From Streptomyces sp. NRRL F-2664 (GTDB taxonomy: Bacteria; Actinomycetota; Actinomycetes; Streptomycetales; Streptomycetaceae), in the NCBI RefSeq assembly GCF_000719345.1, contig NZ_JOFX01000054.1, positions 1 to 26,073 of the forward strand: 26,073 nt of DNA. Reading direction: 5' to 3'. A program made the translations under genes and the position numbers. How positions within the stretch are numbered: position 1 is the stretch's first letter; the number at the start of each line of letters is the position of its first letter. Positions 7,560 to 15,525 of the stretch are shown piece by piece. The notes under the pieces were generated by a model that was not told the DNA's origin, did not search any database, and saw nothing but the letters and a program-made list of their open reading frames with translations.

Positions 7560-7778
7560 ATGCCAGCAGCCCCGCTCGTACCGTTCGGCGCCCGTGCCGA
7601 ACGCGTCCCGTACACGATCGAGGTGGACGGGTCTTCGTTCACCTATGACCGTCAGAGGCAGGTCAACATCACCAAGGACGGCGTCCTGCTGGCTCACACC
7701 AGCCTCGCCGCATCCTGCACAAACACCAACTGGGACTCGAAGAACGACGACACGTCCGACCCGTACATGATGCGATGA
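7560..7778 (+). CDS. tgmA: Putative ATP-grasp-modified RiPP precursor peptide
   Basis: This is a 72-aa precursor with an excellent ribosome binding site (AGGAGG, 7549-7554) five bases before ATG 7560. The leader carries PFGARAERV and the family signature YDRQRQVNI (about residues 30-38). The C-terminal core from about residue 52 is hydrophilic and rich in Thr, Ser, Asn, Asp and Lys: SCTNTNWDSKNDDTSDPYMM. In this family the partner ATP-grasp enzyme is thought to join side-chain carboxylates to Thr/Ser hydroxyls or Lys amines, and this core supplies four to five Asp donors plus Thr, Ser and Lys acceptors. The stop overlaps the start of tgmB by four bases (ATGA), so translation is coupled. The single Cys and the PYMMR tail look unusual for the family. 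Confidence 0.85.
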   Translation: MPAAPLVPFGARAERVPYTIEVDGSSFTYDRQRQVNITKDGVLLAHTSLAASCTNTNWDSKNDDTSDPYMMR

Positions 7779-8746
7779 CCCAGCGACTGGACGGCGGCGC
7801 GGTGCTAGTCGTCGCGAAGGAGATGGATCCGGCGGCCGACCTGGTCGTGGACGAGCTGTCCACCCTCCAGATGCCGGTGATGCGCTTCGACATGGGCGAC
7901 TTCCCGCAGGGAATCTCGCTCACCGCCGAGCACACCGTCGGTCCGTGGTCCGGGCCCCTGACCAATGACCTTCGCACCGTGCGGCTAGAGGGGGTGAGGG
8001 CCGTCTACTACCGGCGGCCCCGCCTCCCCTTAATCACCGACGCCATAGCCGAACCCCACTACACGTGGGCCGTTGATCAAGCCCTGGCCGGTCTCCTGGG
8101 CACCCTGTACGCCCTGCCCGTACTGTGGGTCAACCGCCCCGAGGTCGATGGGATCGCATCCCACAAGCCGGTCCAGCTCCCGGTAGCCGCCCGCAGTGGA
8201 CTGCGCACCCCGCGCTCTCTGGTCACTAACGTGCCGCAGGACGCCCGCGACTTCGCCGCAAGCATCAACGGACCGCTGATCTGCAAGCCCCTCATGGGCG
8301 GGCCTCTCAACTACGAGGACGGGCGCCGCAACGGCGTTCCCACCCACCTGATCAACCCTAACGACCTGGACCACTCCGTGGGCCTGACCGCGCACCTGTT
8401 CCAAGAGTGGATCCCGAAGGCACACGAAGTCCGCCTGACCGTGATCGGCCGGAAGATGTTCGCCGCCGAAATCCACGCGGGCAGCGACGCCTCCCGGATC
8501 GACTGGCGCTCCGACTACGACTCCTTGACCTACAAGCCATGCGAGGTTCCCGACGCAGTCAGGGCCGGGGTCCTACGCTGGCTGGACCACTTCGGCCTCA
8601 ACTTCGGAGCCTTTGACTTCGCCGTCACCCCGGATGGGGAATGGGTGTTCTTCGAATGCAACCCGTCTGGAGAGTGGTCCTGGATACAGAACAAGACCGG
8701 CTTACCCATCGCCCGCGCCCTCGCCGAACTTCTCGCCGGAGGTTAA
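7775..8746 (+). CDS. tgmB: ATP-grasp ribosomal peptide maturase
   Basis: This 323-aa cytosolic ligase shows all expected ATP-grasp elements. These are an N-terminal pre-ATP-grasp domain with the VRAVYYRRPRLP stretch (residues 74-85), ASHKPVQLPVAARSGLRTP (128-146), nucleotide-binding Lys in ICKPLMGG (169-176), FQEWIPKAHEVRLTVIG (209-225), and the metal-binding Asp of FDF (280-282) with ECNPSGEW (294-301). This C-terminal pattern is characteristic of the graspetide-type peptide ligases (microviridin/MvdD-like). It should activate Asp/Glu carboxylates of TgmA as acyl phosphates and form macrocyclic esters or amides. It has no ribosome binding site of its own and relies on the ATGA overlap with tgmA. 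The next gene starts two bases after its stop. Confidence 0.9.
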   Translation: MTQRLDGGAVLVVAKEMDPAADLVVDELSTLQMPVMRFDMGDFPQGISLTAEHTVGPWSGPLTNDLRTVRLEGVRAVYYRRPRLPLITDAIAEPHYTWAVDQALAGLLGTLYALPVLWVNRPEVDGIASHKPVQLPVAARSGLRTPRSLVTNVPQDARDFAASINGPLICKPLMGGPLNYEDGRRNGVPTHLINPNDLDHSVGLTAHLFQEWIPKAHEVRLTVIGRKMFAAEIHAGSDASRIDWRSDYDSLTYKPCEVPDAVRAGVLRWLDHFGLNFGAFDFAVTPDGEWVFFECNPSGEWSWIQNKTGLPIARALAELLAGG

Positions 8747-8748
8747 CC

Positions 8749-9840
8749 ATGACCGTGGACAGCGCCGAGGCCCGCGCTCTGCGGATCCAACTGGCCGATA
8801 TCCTTCAGGAAAAAGGAGACCTTACCGATCCGGAATGGCGCCGCGCCTTCGAGACTGTGCCCCGACACGCGTTCGTCCCCGCCTTCTGGGACAGTCCGGA
8901 GGAGCTCGTCAGCCTCGACAACTGTGGACACCTGGCCCGCATCTACAGCGACGACGTGCTGATCACGCAGATCACGGATGGCGTGGCCACCTCCTCTTCG
9001 ACCGCACCCAGTCTCATGCTCGTGATGCTGGAGGCCTTGGACGTACGCCCGCATCACCGAGTCCTAGAGGTGGCCACCGCCACCGGATACAACGCCGCGT
9101 TGCTGTGTGAGCGCGTCGGCTCTCACCACGTGACCACGATCGAGGTGGACCCGGAGCTTTCCCACACAGCGGAACGCCGCCTATTCGAGGCGGGCTACAC
9201 GCCCACCGTGATCGCCGCCGACGGACGGGCGGGGTACTGGGAGAAAGCCCCGTACGACCGGCTGATCGCCACCTGCGGCTTCTCCGCGGTCCCGTACACA
9301 TGGGTGAAACAGATGCGGCCCGGAGGCGTCATCGTGTGCCCGGTGGGCTCCGGCACTGTCCGCTTGGTCGTGAGCGAGGCTGGCGAAGCCGCAGGCAATT
9401 TCCTGTCCACAGCGTCGTACTTCATGACCGCCCGCGACTCGGGCACCGCCGGCTCCGCGCCGTACCCCGGCGATCCCGAGAACCCCGACCACCGCCCGAC
9501 CGCACTCGGACCCGCAGCCCCATTTACGAAGGACGGATTCCCCTTCCTGCTATCTCTGACGATTCCGGGCGTGGCTCTCTCCTCCGAGCCTGACGACACA
9601 GGCCAGGTCACCGGCTGCCGCCTGTGGGCCGCCGACGGCTCATGGGCCCGCATCAGCGACGGAACGGCATACCAGGCAGGCCCTCGCAGACTGTGGGATC
9701 TCGCTGAAGGAGCCCACGACACCTACCAGAAAAACGGCCAACCGAACCGCGAACGCTTCGGCCTCACAGTCTCTGTCGGCGGCAATACCGTCTGGCTGGA
9801 CGACCCCGGCAACATCATCAGGAGCCTCCCCCCAGCCTGA
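8749..9840 (+). CDS. tgmC: ATP-grasp peptide maturase system methyltransferase (PIMT-like)
   Basis: This is a 363-aa SAM-dependent methyltransferase. ATG 8749 has GGAGG (8738-8742) six bases ahead, within the end of tgmB, so I reject the in-frame extension to 8641. Visible motifs are VPRHAFVP (37-44), a PIMT-like SSSTAPSLMLVMLE stretch (82-95), SAM motif I LEVATATGYN (106-115) and the acidic IEVDPE at about 132. The C-terminal region of about 150 residues is specific to the RiPP-associated branch. Known relatives in other graspetide clusters methylate an Asp of the cross-linked peptide, which then closes to an aspartimide. The same chemistry on the Asp-rich TgmA core is inferred. It is the last gene of the operon and is followed by a strong hairpin. 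Confidence 0.88.
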   Translation: MTVDSAEARALRIQLADILQEKGDLTDPEWRRAFETVPRHAFVPAFWDSPEELVSLDNCGHLARIYSDDVLITQITDGVATSSSTAPSLMLVMLEALDVRPHHRVLEVATATGYNAALLCERVGSHHVTTIEVDPELSHTAERRLFEAGYTPTVIAADGRAGYWEKAPYDRLIATCGFSAVPYTWVKQMRPGGVIVCPVGSGTVRLVVSEAGEAAGNFLSTASYFMTARDSGTAGSAPYPGDPENPDHRPTALGPAAPFTKDGFPFLLSLTIPGVALSSEPDDTGQVTGCRLWAADGSWARISDGTAYQAGPRRLWDLAEGAHDTYQKNGQPNRERFGLTVSVGGNTVWLDDPGNIIRSLPPA

Positions 9841-9852
9841 CCCCGTGGACCA

Positions 9853-9888
9853 CCGCCCCCTACTCCGAAGTCCAGGAGGAGGGGGCGG
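9853..9888 (+). terminator. Hairpin terminator after tgmC
   Basis: CCGCCCCCT (9853-9861) pairs with AGGGGGCGG (9880-9888). After one mismatch the stem continues with CTCC/GGAG (9863-9866 with 9875-9878), closing an eight-base loop. It starts 12 bases after the tgmC stop. There is no T tail, which is usual for actinomycete hairpin terminators. Confidence 0.65.
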
Positions 9889-10264
9889 CATGCTGCCCGT
9901 GGCCGATGGGGTGCTGCCCTCACGGAGGCACGACGACCAACCCCTTGCCCAGTGGGCTGCACGCCGGCCGGGCCGCCTGCGCAAGCCCGGCGAGAAGAAG
10001 CCCTCGCCCTCTCCGACCCGCAGCTTGGCGCCCACTGAGGCGGTTCGCCTGGCAGGCCCGCTAACGACGGTAGAGGACTACGCGGCAGCCTGCCGACCCT
10101 CAGCACGTTCCCCGAAGCCGCTGCCGCCGACCACTCTGAAACGAGCGGCACCAAGCCCGGACGCAACCTTCTGGCCCCAGGCGCTGGGCGCCATCGCACG
10201 CCCCGGCAGCAAATCGACGGCGCCGAAAAACTCTGCGCCTACCGACGTACCGCTCCCCGATAGC

Positions 10265-10304
10265 AAACGGCGATACGATCCGCCGTTTACCGTTTGTTTT
10301 CCCG
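10265..10304 (+). terminator. Terminator-like hairpin with T-rich tail
   Basis: AAACGGCG (10265-10272) and CGCCGTTT (10281-10288) form a perfect 8-bp stem with an eight-base loop. The downstream sequence is T-rich (ACCGTTTGTTTT). This is the most classical intrinsic terminator in the window, yet it lies 425 bases after the nearest upstream gene, so it may belong to a lost gene. Confidence 0.5.
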
Positions 10305-10359
10305 AAGAGGTGGTCGGGTAGTGGGGGGCGAGCAGTTCAGCGCCATGGTTCTACTTGAC

Positions 10360-10375
10360 AAGGCCTCGAGGCCTT
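10360..10375. repeat. Perfect 16-base palindrome
   Basis: AAGGCCTCGAGGCCTT reads identically on both strands. It has no loop and is not followed by a T run, so it is a better candidate for a dimeric protein-binding site than for a terminator. I do not recognise it as a known operator or attachment site. Confidence 0.5.
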
Positions 10376-10758
10376 CGGTGATCTGGCCAAGGTGGCCGGG
10401 GTTGTAGGGCTGGTTTGGGCGGCCCGGCGTCCTTTTGGTGCAGAAGGCTGCGGGGCGCCGTCCAATGCGATCGGCCCGCTGGCCGTCCGACGATTAGTAG
10501 CCTCAGCCCCCTCACGCCGCCGGAAACCACCTCGCCACACGCGGCCCTCCGCACCTCTGTGCTCGAGGATCCCCTTTCGGGTCCGACGCCTTTGAACAGA
10601 GTAAACATCACATCTGGCCATCACATACGCAGAGAACAGGCCAAGGGGCCGGTTCCCGCGGCGCCACCCCTCCACGATCAGCATCCACTCCCATCAGGCG
10701 GGGACTCAACTCCTCCCAACTGACATCCCCCAACCGCATTGGGGTCATAGCAACGCGA

Positions 10759-10788
10759 TTGACACCTCCGTCCCATGAATCCCATAGG
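10759..10788 (+). promoter_or_regulatory. Possible promoter of the Tad operon
   Basis: An exact TTGACA (10759-10764) is followed 18 bases later by CATAGG (10783-10788). The -10 match is poor, so this is tentative. If used, it would give a 5' leader of about 110 bases before the GTG at 10908. Confidence 0.25.
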
Positions 10789-10907
10789 CCTGCTGACCGT
10801 TTGGCCATAGGGTGCGCTGTACCAACAGATCGCAACCCGCGAACTCGTTGCGGCAGCGATGAGGCTTGCTGTCCATCCGACCTGCAGGGTGTCTTGGGGG
10901 TTTCCAC

Positions 10908-11492
10908 GTGATAACAGCACACCGGCACGACACCCGCGCCACACGATTACGCATGCTCCTCACCGCCGCCGCGCTCGCGACAACGGTTGCGGTTGTCACC
11001 GTCGGCTGCACGAAGGAGAACCAGGCTGCTCCACCGCCTAGCCCGACCGCGTCACTTACCCCCTCGACCGATGTGCAGGCCGCCGAGAAGGACGCACTCC
11101 TCGGCGTATACAGAGCCTTCTGGGACGCCCAGCTGAAGGTGTACATGAGTGGCTCGATGAAGGACACCGGCATTGAGAAGGTTGCTGGCGACAAGGCCTA
11201 CTCCAAAATCCAGACGACCCGCGCCTATTACGTGGACAACGGCTCGATCATGAAGGGTGAGCCCATCCTGTCCCCCACGGTCAGCGCTTTGGACATGACG
11301 GAGACGCCCGCCGCTGGAACCATCACCGACTGCGTTGATACCACCGGATACATCCAGGTGATCAAGGAGTCGGGTCGGCCGGTCGAAACGCTCAGTAGCA
11401 AACGACGACACCTCAGCACCTACACCGCACTCAAGATCGCCGGAGCGTGGCAGATCCGCGACCTTGAGATCGACCGGGACCGCACATGCTGA
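10908..11492 (+). CDS. Putative lipoprotein, first gene of the Tad operon
   Basis: This 194-aa exported protein starts at GTG 10908, with GGGGG (10896-10900) seven bases upstream. The longer frame from ATG 10866 lacks such a site. The N-terminus has Arg residues (RHDTRATRLR), a hydrophobic stretch (MLLTAAALATTVAVVTV) and a lipobox-like TVGC with Cys34, followed by a flexible Pro/Ser/Thr linker (about residues 41-55). The rest (ALLGVYRAFWDAQLKVYM, TRAYYVDNGSIMKGEPIL, ALKIAGAWQIRDLEID) looks like a small NTF2/SnoaL-like fold, a guess from its pattern. The stop overlaps the next start, tying it to the Tad genes. Its role there is unknown. Confidence 0.75.
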   Translation: MITAHRHDTRATRLRMLLTAAALATTVAVVTVGCTKENQAAPPPSPTASLTPSTDVQAAEKDALLGVYRAFWDAQLKVYMSGSMKDTGIEKVAGDKAYSKIQTTRAYYVDNGSIMKGEPILSPTVSALDMTETPAAGTITDCVDTTGYIQVIKESGRPVETLSSKRRHLSTYTALKIAGAWQIRDLEIDRDRTC

Positions 11493-12415
11493 CCATGCGT
11501 CGCATCCTGGTGGTGACAGGAGCTCTGCTCTCTCTCCTTGTAACGCAGCCAGCGGCCATAGCCGACCCCGGACCCGGCACGGAATGCCCCCCGCTCGTCT
11601 TTGACTGTGACGTCCGCTCTGGCGGCACCAAGCCGCCGAAGCCAGAGAAGCTCGGAGGAGGGGGCGGCGGAGGTGGGGGTAGTTCCGTCAATTGCATGGC
11701 TCGGGACGGTTCAGGCGGGACGTTTGAGGTGCCCTGTTACGACAAGGAGTCGGGCTGGTTCGACGCGTCAAGTTCCTGCTACTGGCAACTGCTGGAGCCG
11801 CAGCCACCTGCGGAGGACCCGGTGTGGGTCGGCCGTTCGCCTGGGGATGGGGCGGTCTACAACGGGCAGTGTCCCGGACAGCCGCTTGCTGGCGGCTTCC
11901 GGTGGTTCCAGAGCCCTCCTCCCGGTTTCGGGGGCGGCCCGAACCTGGAGGCTCTGGCGCAGGAGGCGGTCACGAAGATGCGGCTGCTGGGTGCGGACAT
12001 CGGGATCGCTCCGAGGCTGGGTGGTACGGGGACGGTCGGGGTGCCGGTGTGGGTGTGGAACGGGCCGAGTCCGCAGACGACCGGACCGACGTCGGCCAGT
12101 GCGACTGCGCTCGGGGTGACAGTGACCGCCACGGCGACCGTGCAGGACGTCGTGTGGAACTTCGGCAACGGCACCAGCGTGTCCTGCCCGTTCCCCGGCA
12201 CCCCCTACAGCCCGTCGTTCGGACTGACTCCGCCCAGCCGGGCCAGCGGCCAGTGCGGCATCGCCGGATACTCACGTGTCGGTGAGTATCCGGTGACCGC
12301 GACGACGACGTGGGCCGTGCACTGGGCCGGGGGCGGCCAGCAGGGCGATCTGACCACGACGCGCAGTTCGCAGGCCGCGGTGCGCATCGGAGAACTCCAG
12401 GTCGTCGGCCAGTAG
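11486..12415 (+). CDS. Secreted protein of the Tad locus with poly-Gly linker and PKD-like end
   Basis: This 309-aa protein has a Sec signal peptide (MRRILVVTGALLSLLVTQPA, likely cleaved after AIADP or nearby). A charged Pro/Lys linker leads into nine consecutive Gly (about residues 57-65), then a Cys-containing middle domain (VNCMARDGSGGTFEVPCYD, SCYWQLLEP, NGQCPGQPL) and a C-terminal beta-rich stretch with VVWNFGNGTSVSC and GEYPVTATTTWAVHW that resembles a PKD/Ig-like domain. Such proteins precede cpaB in many Streptomyces Tad loci and are often mislabelled as ATP/GTP-binding; I see no nucleotide-binding motif. ATG 11486 has GGGA at the right distance and overlaps the stop of the lipoprotein. 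It is probably an extracellular component or cargo of the pilus system. Confidence 0.75.
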   Translation: MLTMRRILVVTGALLSLLVTQPAAIADPGPGTECPPLVFDCDVRSGGTKPPKPEKLGGGGGGGGGSSVNCMARDGSGGTFEVPCYDKESGWFDASSSCYWQLLEPQPPAEDPVWVGRSPGDGAVYNGQCPGQPLAGGFRWFQSPPPGFGGGPNLEALAQEAVTKMRLLGADIGIAPRLGGTGTVGVPVWVWNGPSPQTTGPTSASATALGVTVTATATVQDVVWNFGNGTSVSCPFPGTPYSPSFGLTPPSRASGQCGIAGYSRVGEYPVTATTTWAVHWAGGGQQGDLTTTRSSQAAVRIGELQVVGQ

Positions 12416-12459
12416 GCCCTATGACCGCACTTCCCTTCCCCTCTCAGGAGGCAGAGCAC

Positions 12460-13179
12460 GTGAGTACGACTACCACGCCCGTGACGCCGGGCCAGGCCGC
12501 CGTACCGGCGCCCGGCGGCCCTGGCGGGCAGCCGGCGGCAGCCCCCCGCGTGGTCCGCCAGCGCCGTCGGCGCCCAGGGCTGACCGCCCTGTCCGTGGCC
12601 CTGATCGCGGCCGGCGGGCTGTCCGGCGCGCTGCTGTTCACCGCTTCCGGCCAGCGCACCGCCGTCCTGGTCGTGGCACGCGACGTGCCGGTGGGTGCCG
12701 CGGTCACCGACGCCGACCTGGCCCCCGCATCGCTGGCGCTGGACCCGGCCGTCAAGGCCGTCCCCGTCACGAAGAAGAAGTCCGTCGTCGGGCAGCGCGC
12801 CGCAGTCGCCCTGAAGACCGGTGCGCTGCTGTCCCCGGAGCACGTCACGTCGGTGTCGCTGGTGAAGGCCGGTGAGCAGCTGGTGGGTGTGGCGTTGAAG
12901 CCGTCGCAGCTGCCGGCGAGCCGGCTCGCGCCGGGCCAGAAAGTGCTGATCGTCTCCACCCCGGACAGCCCCCAGGCGGTGGGCGGGGCGAAGCCGGCTG
13001 AGCCGGCTGGTGCGCCGAAGACGGTGGCGGCGAGCGTGGTTGCGGTGGGGGCGGCCGCGCCGGCGACGGGCGTTGTGGTGGTGGATGTGGCGGTGCCGGC
13101 GACCGACGGGCCGGCGTTGGCCGCGCGGGTGGCGACCGGTGCTGTCGCGTTGATCCTGGCGCCTCAGGAGGCCGGCTGA
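12460..13179 (+). CDS. cpaB: CpaB/RcpC-like pilus assembly protein with SAF domain
   Basis: This 239-aa protein starts at GTG 12460, behind AGGAGG (12446-12451). The in-frame ATG 12421 has no such site. The order is a Pro/Ala-rich cytoplasmic tail ending in RQRRRRPG, one membrane helix (about residues 41-62), a SAF domain (about 66-130: AVLVVARDVPVGAAVTDADL, VVGQRAAVALKTGALLSPEH), then a beta-rich extracytoplasmic part with a Pro/Ala-rich insertion. CpaB proteins line or assemble the periplasmic channel of Tad pili. In a Gram-positive cell the role is probably at the outer membrane face or in the wall. The TGA shares its A with the ATG of the next gene. Confidence 0.85.
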   Translation: MSTTTTPVTPGQAAVPAPGGPGGQPAAAPRVVRQRRRRPGLTALSVALIAAGGLSGALLFTASGQRTAVLVVARDVPVGAAVTDADLAPASLALDPAVKAVPVTKKKSVVGQRAAVALKTGALLSPEHVTSVSLVKAGEQLVGVALKPSQLPASRLAPGQKVLIVSTPDSPQAVGGAKPAEPAGAPKTVAASVVAVGAAAPATGVVVVDVAVPATDGPALAARVATGAVALILAPQEAG

Positions 13180-13997
13180 TGGCGGTTGTCGCGCTGGCCG
13201 GCGGGCTGGGGGCTCCTGGGGTGACTACGGCCGCCATGGCGCTGCTGGTGACGTGGCCGCTCGCGGAGGGGCACCGCGTGATACTGGCCGAGGCCGACCC
13301 GGACGGCGGGGCGATCCTTCCCGGTGCGCTCCAGGGCACGCTGGGCAACACGCACGGTCTGCGGAATCTGGCGATCGCGGCTCGTCAGGGCCAGCTGGTC
13401 GAGGCGTTCTGGCGTCAGCTGGTCGATGTGACCGACGCAGGCAGCCGGGACCGGCTGGTGCTGCCCGGCCTCTACGACCCCGCGCACGCCTCCGCGATGG
13501 AGCCGGTGTGGCAGCCGCTGGCGCGCCTGTTCACCGGGATCGGGGTGCACGGGCACGACGTCCTGGTGGACTTGGGCCGGCGCGGTGCGTTCGGTCCTTC
13601 GGCGGTTCTGGCGCAGCGGGCTGACGTCGTCCTGGTGGTCGCGCGCTCCACGCTGCGCAGCCTGCAGAGCGCCCAGGTGCGGCTCGAAGCTCTGCGTGAG
13701 AGCGTCGGGGGCAGCGTCGAGGTGGGCATGCTGCTCGTCGACGAGGGGCCTTTCTCCAAGGAGGAGGTCCGCAAGACGCTGGGCGTACCGGTCACGGCTG
13801 TCCTGCCGTGGCAGCCCAAAGAGGCGAAGGTGCTCTCCGACGGGGCCGAGCAGCCCCGCCGGTTCGAGTCCGGGGCGCTGATGCGCTCCGCGCGGTCCGC
13901 CGCGGTGCGGGTGCGGGAGCTGGTGGAGGTCCGGCGTTCCCGGCTCGCCCCACCGCCCGGGCCGGTCGAGGGGCGGGTGGTCAGCCATGCGCGCTAG
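13179..13997 (+). CDS. ParA/CpaE-like ATPase of the Tad locus, atypical Walker A
   Basis: This 272-aa protein has a MinD/ParA-type N-terminus, VVALAGGLGAPGVTTAA (residues 3-19), and the Asp-containing EADPDGGAILPG (38-49), a Walker A' match. In place of the deviant Walker A KGGxGKT it reads AGGLGAPGVTT: both the signature Lys and the P-loop Lys are absent. A central VLVDLGRRG and VVLVVARSTL match the Walker B strands of the family. CpaE proteins place the Tad machine at the pole in other bacteria. Position between cpaB and cpaF fits that role, but nucleotide hydrolysis is doubtful. The end overlaps the cpaF start by 11 bases. Confidence 0.8.
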   Translation: MAVVALAGGLGAPGVTTAAMALLVTWPLAEGHRVILAEADPDGGAILPGALQGTLGNTHGLRNLAIAARQGQLVEAFWRQLVDVTDAGSRDRLVLPGLYDPAHASAMEPVWQPLARLFTGIGVHGHDVLVDLGRRGAFGPSAVLAQRADVVLVVARSTLRSLQSAQVRLEALRESVGGSVEVGMLLVDEGPFSKEEVRKTLGVPVTAVLPWQPKEAKVLSDGAEQPRRFESGALMRSARSAAVRVRELVEVRRSRLAPPPGPVEGRVVSHAR

Positions 13998-15525
13998 CCC
14001 TCTGCACGGTGACCCGCAGGTCGCCGCAGGCACGTTGCAGGCCCGCCTCGCCGCTCCCCGCCCGGTCCCGGTCGGGGCGCCTGCGGCCCCGCTGGCGTCG
14101 GCGGATCCCCGGGCCGCGCTGGCCCCTGCAGCCCCGGCGTCGGTGGTGCTGACGATGGACTACGCGGCGGTCCGCCTGATCAAGAAGGAGGTCGGGGATC
14201 GCCTCACCGATCTGCTGCGGGCCCGGCCGGGGATGAGCGCGGCCGCGCAGGAGCAGCAGGGCCGGCACCTGATCAACGAGCAGGTGGCGGTGTGGTCGGA
14301 CGCGGAGGCCGTCAAGCGCGGCGCAGCCACCAGCCCCGCCGAGGACGCCGCGATCGCGCAGGCCGTGTTCGACCTGCAGTTCCGGGCTGGCCGGCTCCAG
14401 CAGCACCTGGACAACGCGGCCGTGGAGAACATCTTCATCAACGGGTACGCCGATGTGTGGCTGGACTTCGCCGACGGCCGCCGCATCCAGGTCGCACCGG
14501 TCGCGGACTCCGACGAGGAGCTGCGCGAACTGTTGCGGGACCTGGCCCGGCGTACGACCGGACAGGCTGAGAGGAGCCTGTCGACGGCGGACCCGTTCCT
14601 GGCTTTGCGGCTGTCGGACGGATCCCGTCTGCAGGCCGTCATCGACGTGACTCCTGGCACCTACGTCACGATCCGCCGGCACAGCATGCGCCACGCCGAC
14701 CTGCCGGAACTGGTGGACCGGGGCATGCTCGACTCCACCCTGGAGGCGTTCTTGCGCGCGTGCGTGCGTGCGGAGAAGAACGTGATGATCGCGGGCGGGC
14801 AGGCAGCGGGGAAGACAAGCCTGCTGCGCGCCCTGCTGCGGGAGATCGACCCCGACGAGCGGTTCGCCACCCTGGAGACCGAGTACGAGCTGTTTGCCCA
14901 CGAGAACGGCCACCACCGGCAGGTCGTGCCGATGGAGGCCCGCGAGTCCAACGGCGAGATGGTAGCCGGGCAGGCGGCCGGTGAGATCACGCTCATGGAC
15001 CTGATGTACCGGGCCCTGCGCATGACGCTGACCCGGATCGTGGTGGGTGAGGTCCGCGGACCTGAGATCGTCGCGATGCTCCAAGCCATGACCAACGGTG
15101 CGGGCGGGAACCTGTGCACGCTGCACGCCATCCACCCGTCGGTGGTTTTCGACCGGATCGCCGAGCTGTACCTCCTCGCGCAGGCCAACATGAGCGAGGT
15201 GCTCGCCTACCGGCAGGCCGCCAATGGGCTGCACTTCATCGTGTTCGTCTCCTCCATCGACGAGACGAGGATCGGAGGTCACCGCCACCGGTTCGTCTCC
15301 CACGTCCTCGAGGTCACCGGCATCGGTGAAGGAGGCCGGCCGGAGACGAACGCGATCTTCGGGCCGCGACCGGAGTGGGGCGAGCTGCGGGCGATACCGC
15401 TCATGCACCCCCGCTGCATCAACGACCTGCGCCGCGCCGGATTCGACGCCGGCCTGCTGAACGTCCCGAGCGGGGCCTGGCCCGCAGCCCTGCCCCTCCT
15501 CGTCGACGAGGGAGCCGCCCTGTGA
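13987..15525 (+). CDS. cpaF: CpaF/TadA-type secretion ATPase
   Basis: This is a 512-aa type II/IV secretion ATPase. After a Pro/Ala-rich tail (1-55) come the N-terminal domain (LDNAAVENIFINGYADVWLD, 141-160) and the RecA-like core: Walker A GGQAAGKTS (270-278), Asp-box-like FATLETEYEL (293-302), Walker B RIVVGEVRGPE (350-360, catalytic Glu355) and His box GGNLCTLHA (373-381). The Walker A has QAAG where most members have TGSG, a mild variant that keeps Lys and Thr. It would be the cytoplasmic hexameric motor powering pilin extrusion through TadB/TadC. The stop overlaps the tadB GTG (GTGA, 15522-15525). Confidence 0.92.
   Translation: MRASPLHGDPQVAAGTLQARLAAPRPVPVGAPAAPLASADPRAALAPAAPASVVLTMDYAAVRLIKKEVGDRLTDLLRARPGMSAAAQEQQGRHLINEQVAVWSDAEAVKRGAATSPAEDAAIAQAVFDLQFRAGRLQQHLDNAAVENIFINGYADVWLDFADGRRIQVAPVADSDEELRELLRDLARRTTGQAERSLSTADPFLALRLSDGSRLQAVIDVTPGTYVTIRRHSMRHADLPELVDRGMLDSTLEAFLRACVRAEKNVMIAGGQAAGKTSLLRALLREIDPDERFATLETEYELFAHENGHHRQVVPMEARESNGEMVAGQAAGEITLMDLMYRALRMTLTRIVVGEVRGPEIVAMLQAMTNGAGGNLCTLHAIHPSVVFDRIAELYLLAQANMSEVLAYRQAANGLHFIVFVSSIDETRIGGHRHRFVSHVLEVTGIGEGGRPETNAIFGPRPEWGELRAIPLMHPRCINDLRRAGFDAGLLNVPSGAWPAALPLLVDEGAAL

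Larger units (their letters stand above)
9889..10907. other. About 1 kb without a convincing gene
   Basis: Several short frames exist on both strands, but none has a ribosome binding site plus sensible codon pattern or a recognisable product, and GC content by codon position is not gene-like. A minus-strand frame (10684-10337) encodes Arg/Pro/Gly-rich sequence that I read as noise. The stretch holds a terminator-like hairpin (10265-10304), a 16-base palindrome (10360-10375) and, near its right end, an exact TTGACA box that may drive the following Tad operon. It could be a decayed gene region. Confidence 0.5.

Noticed and set aside
10337..10684. 115-aa minus-strand frame in the gene-poor stretch
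   Set aside because: No ribosome binding site, Arg-rich random-looking product, no recognisable family.
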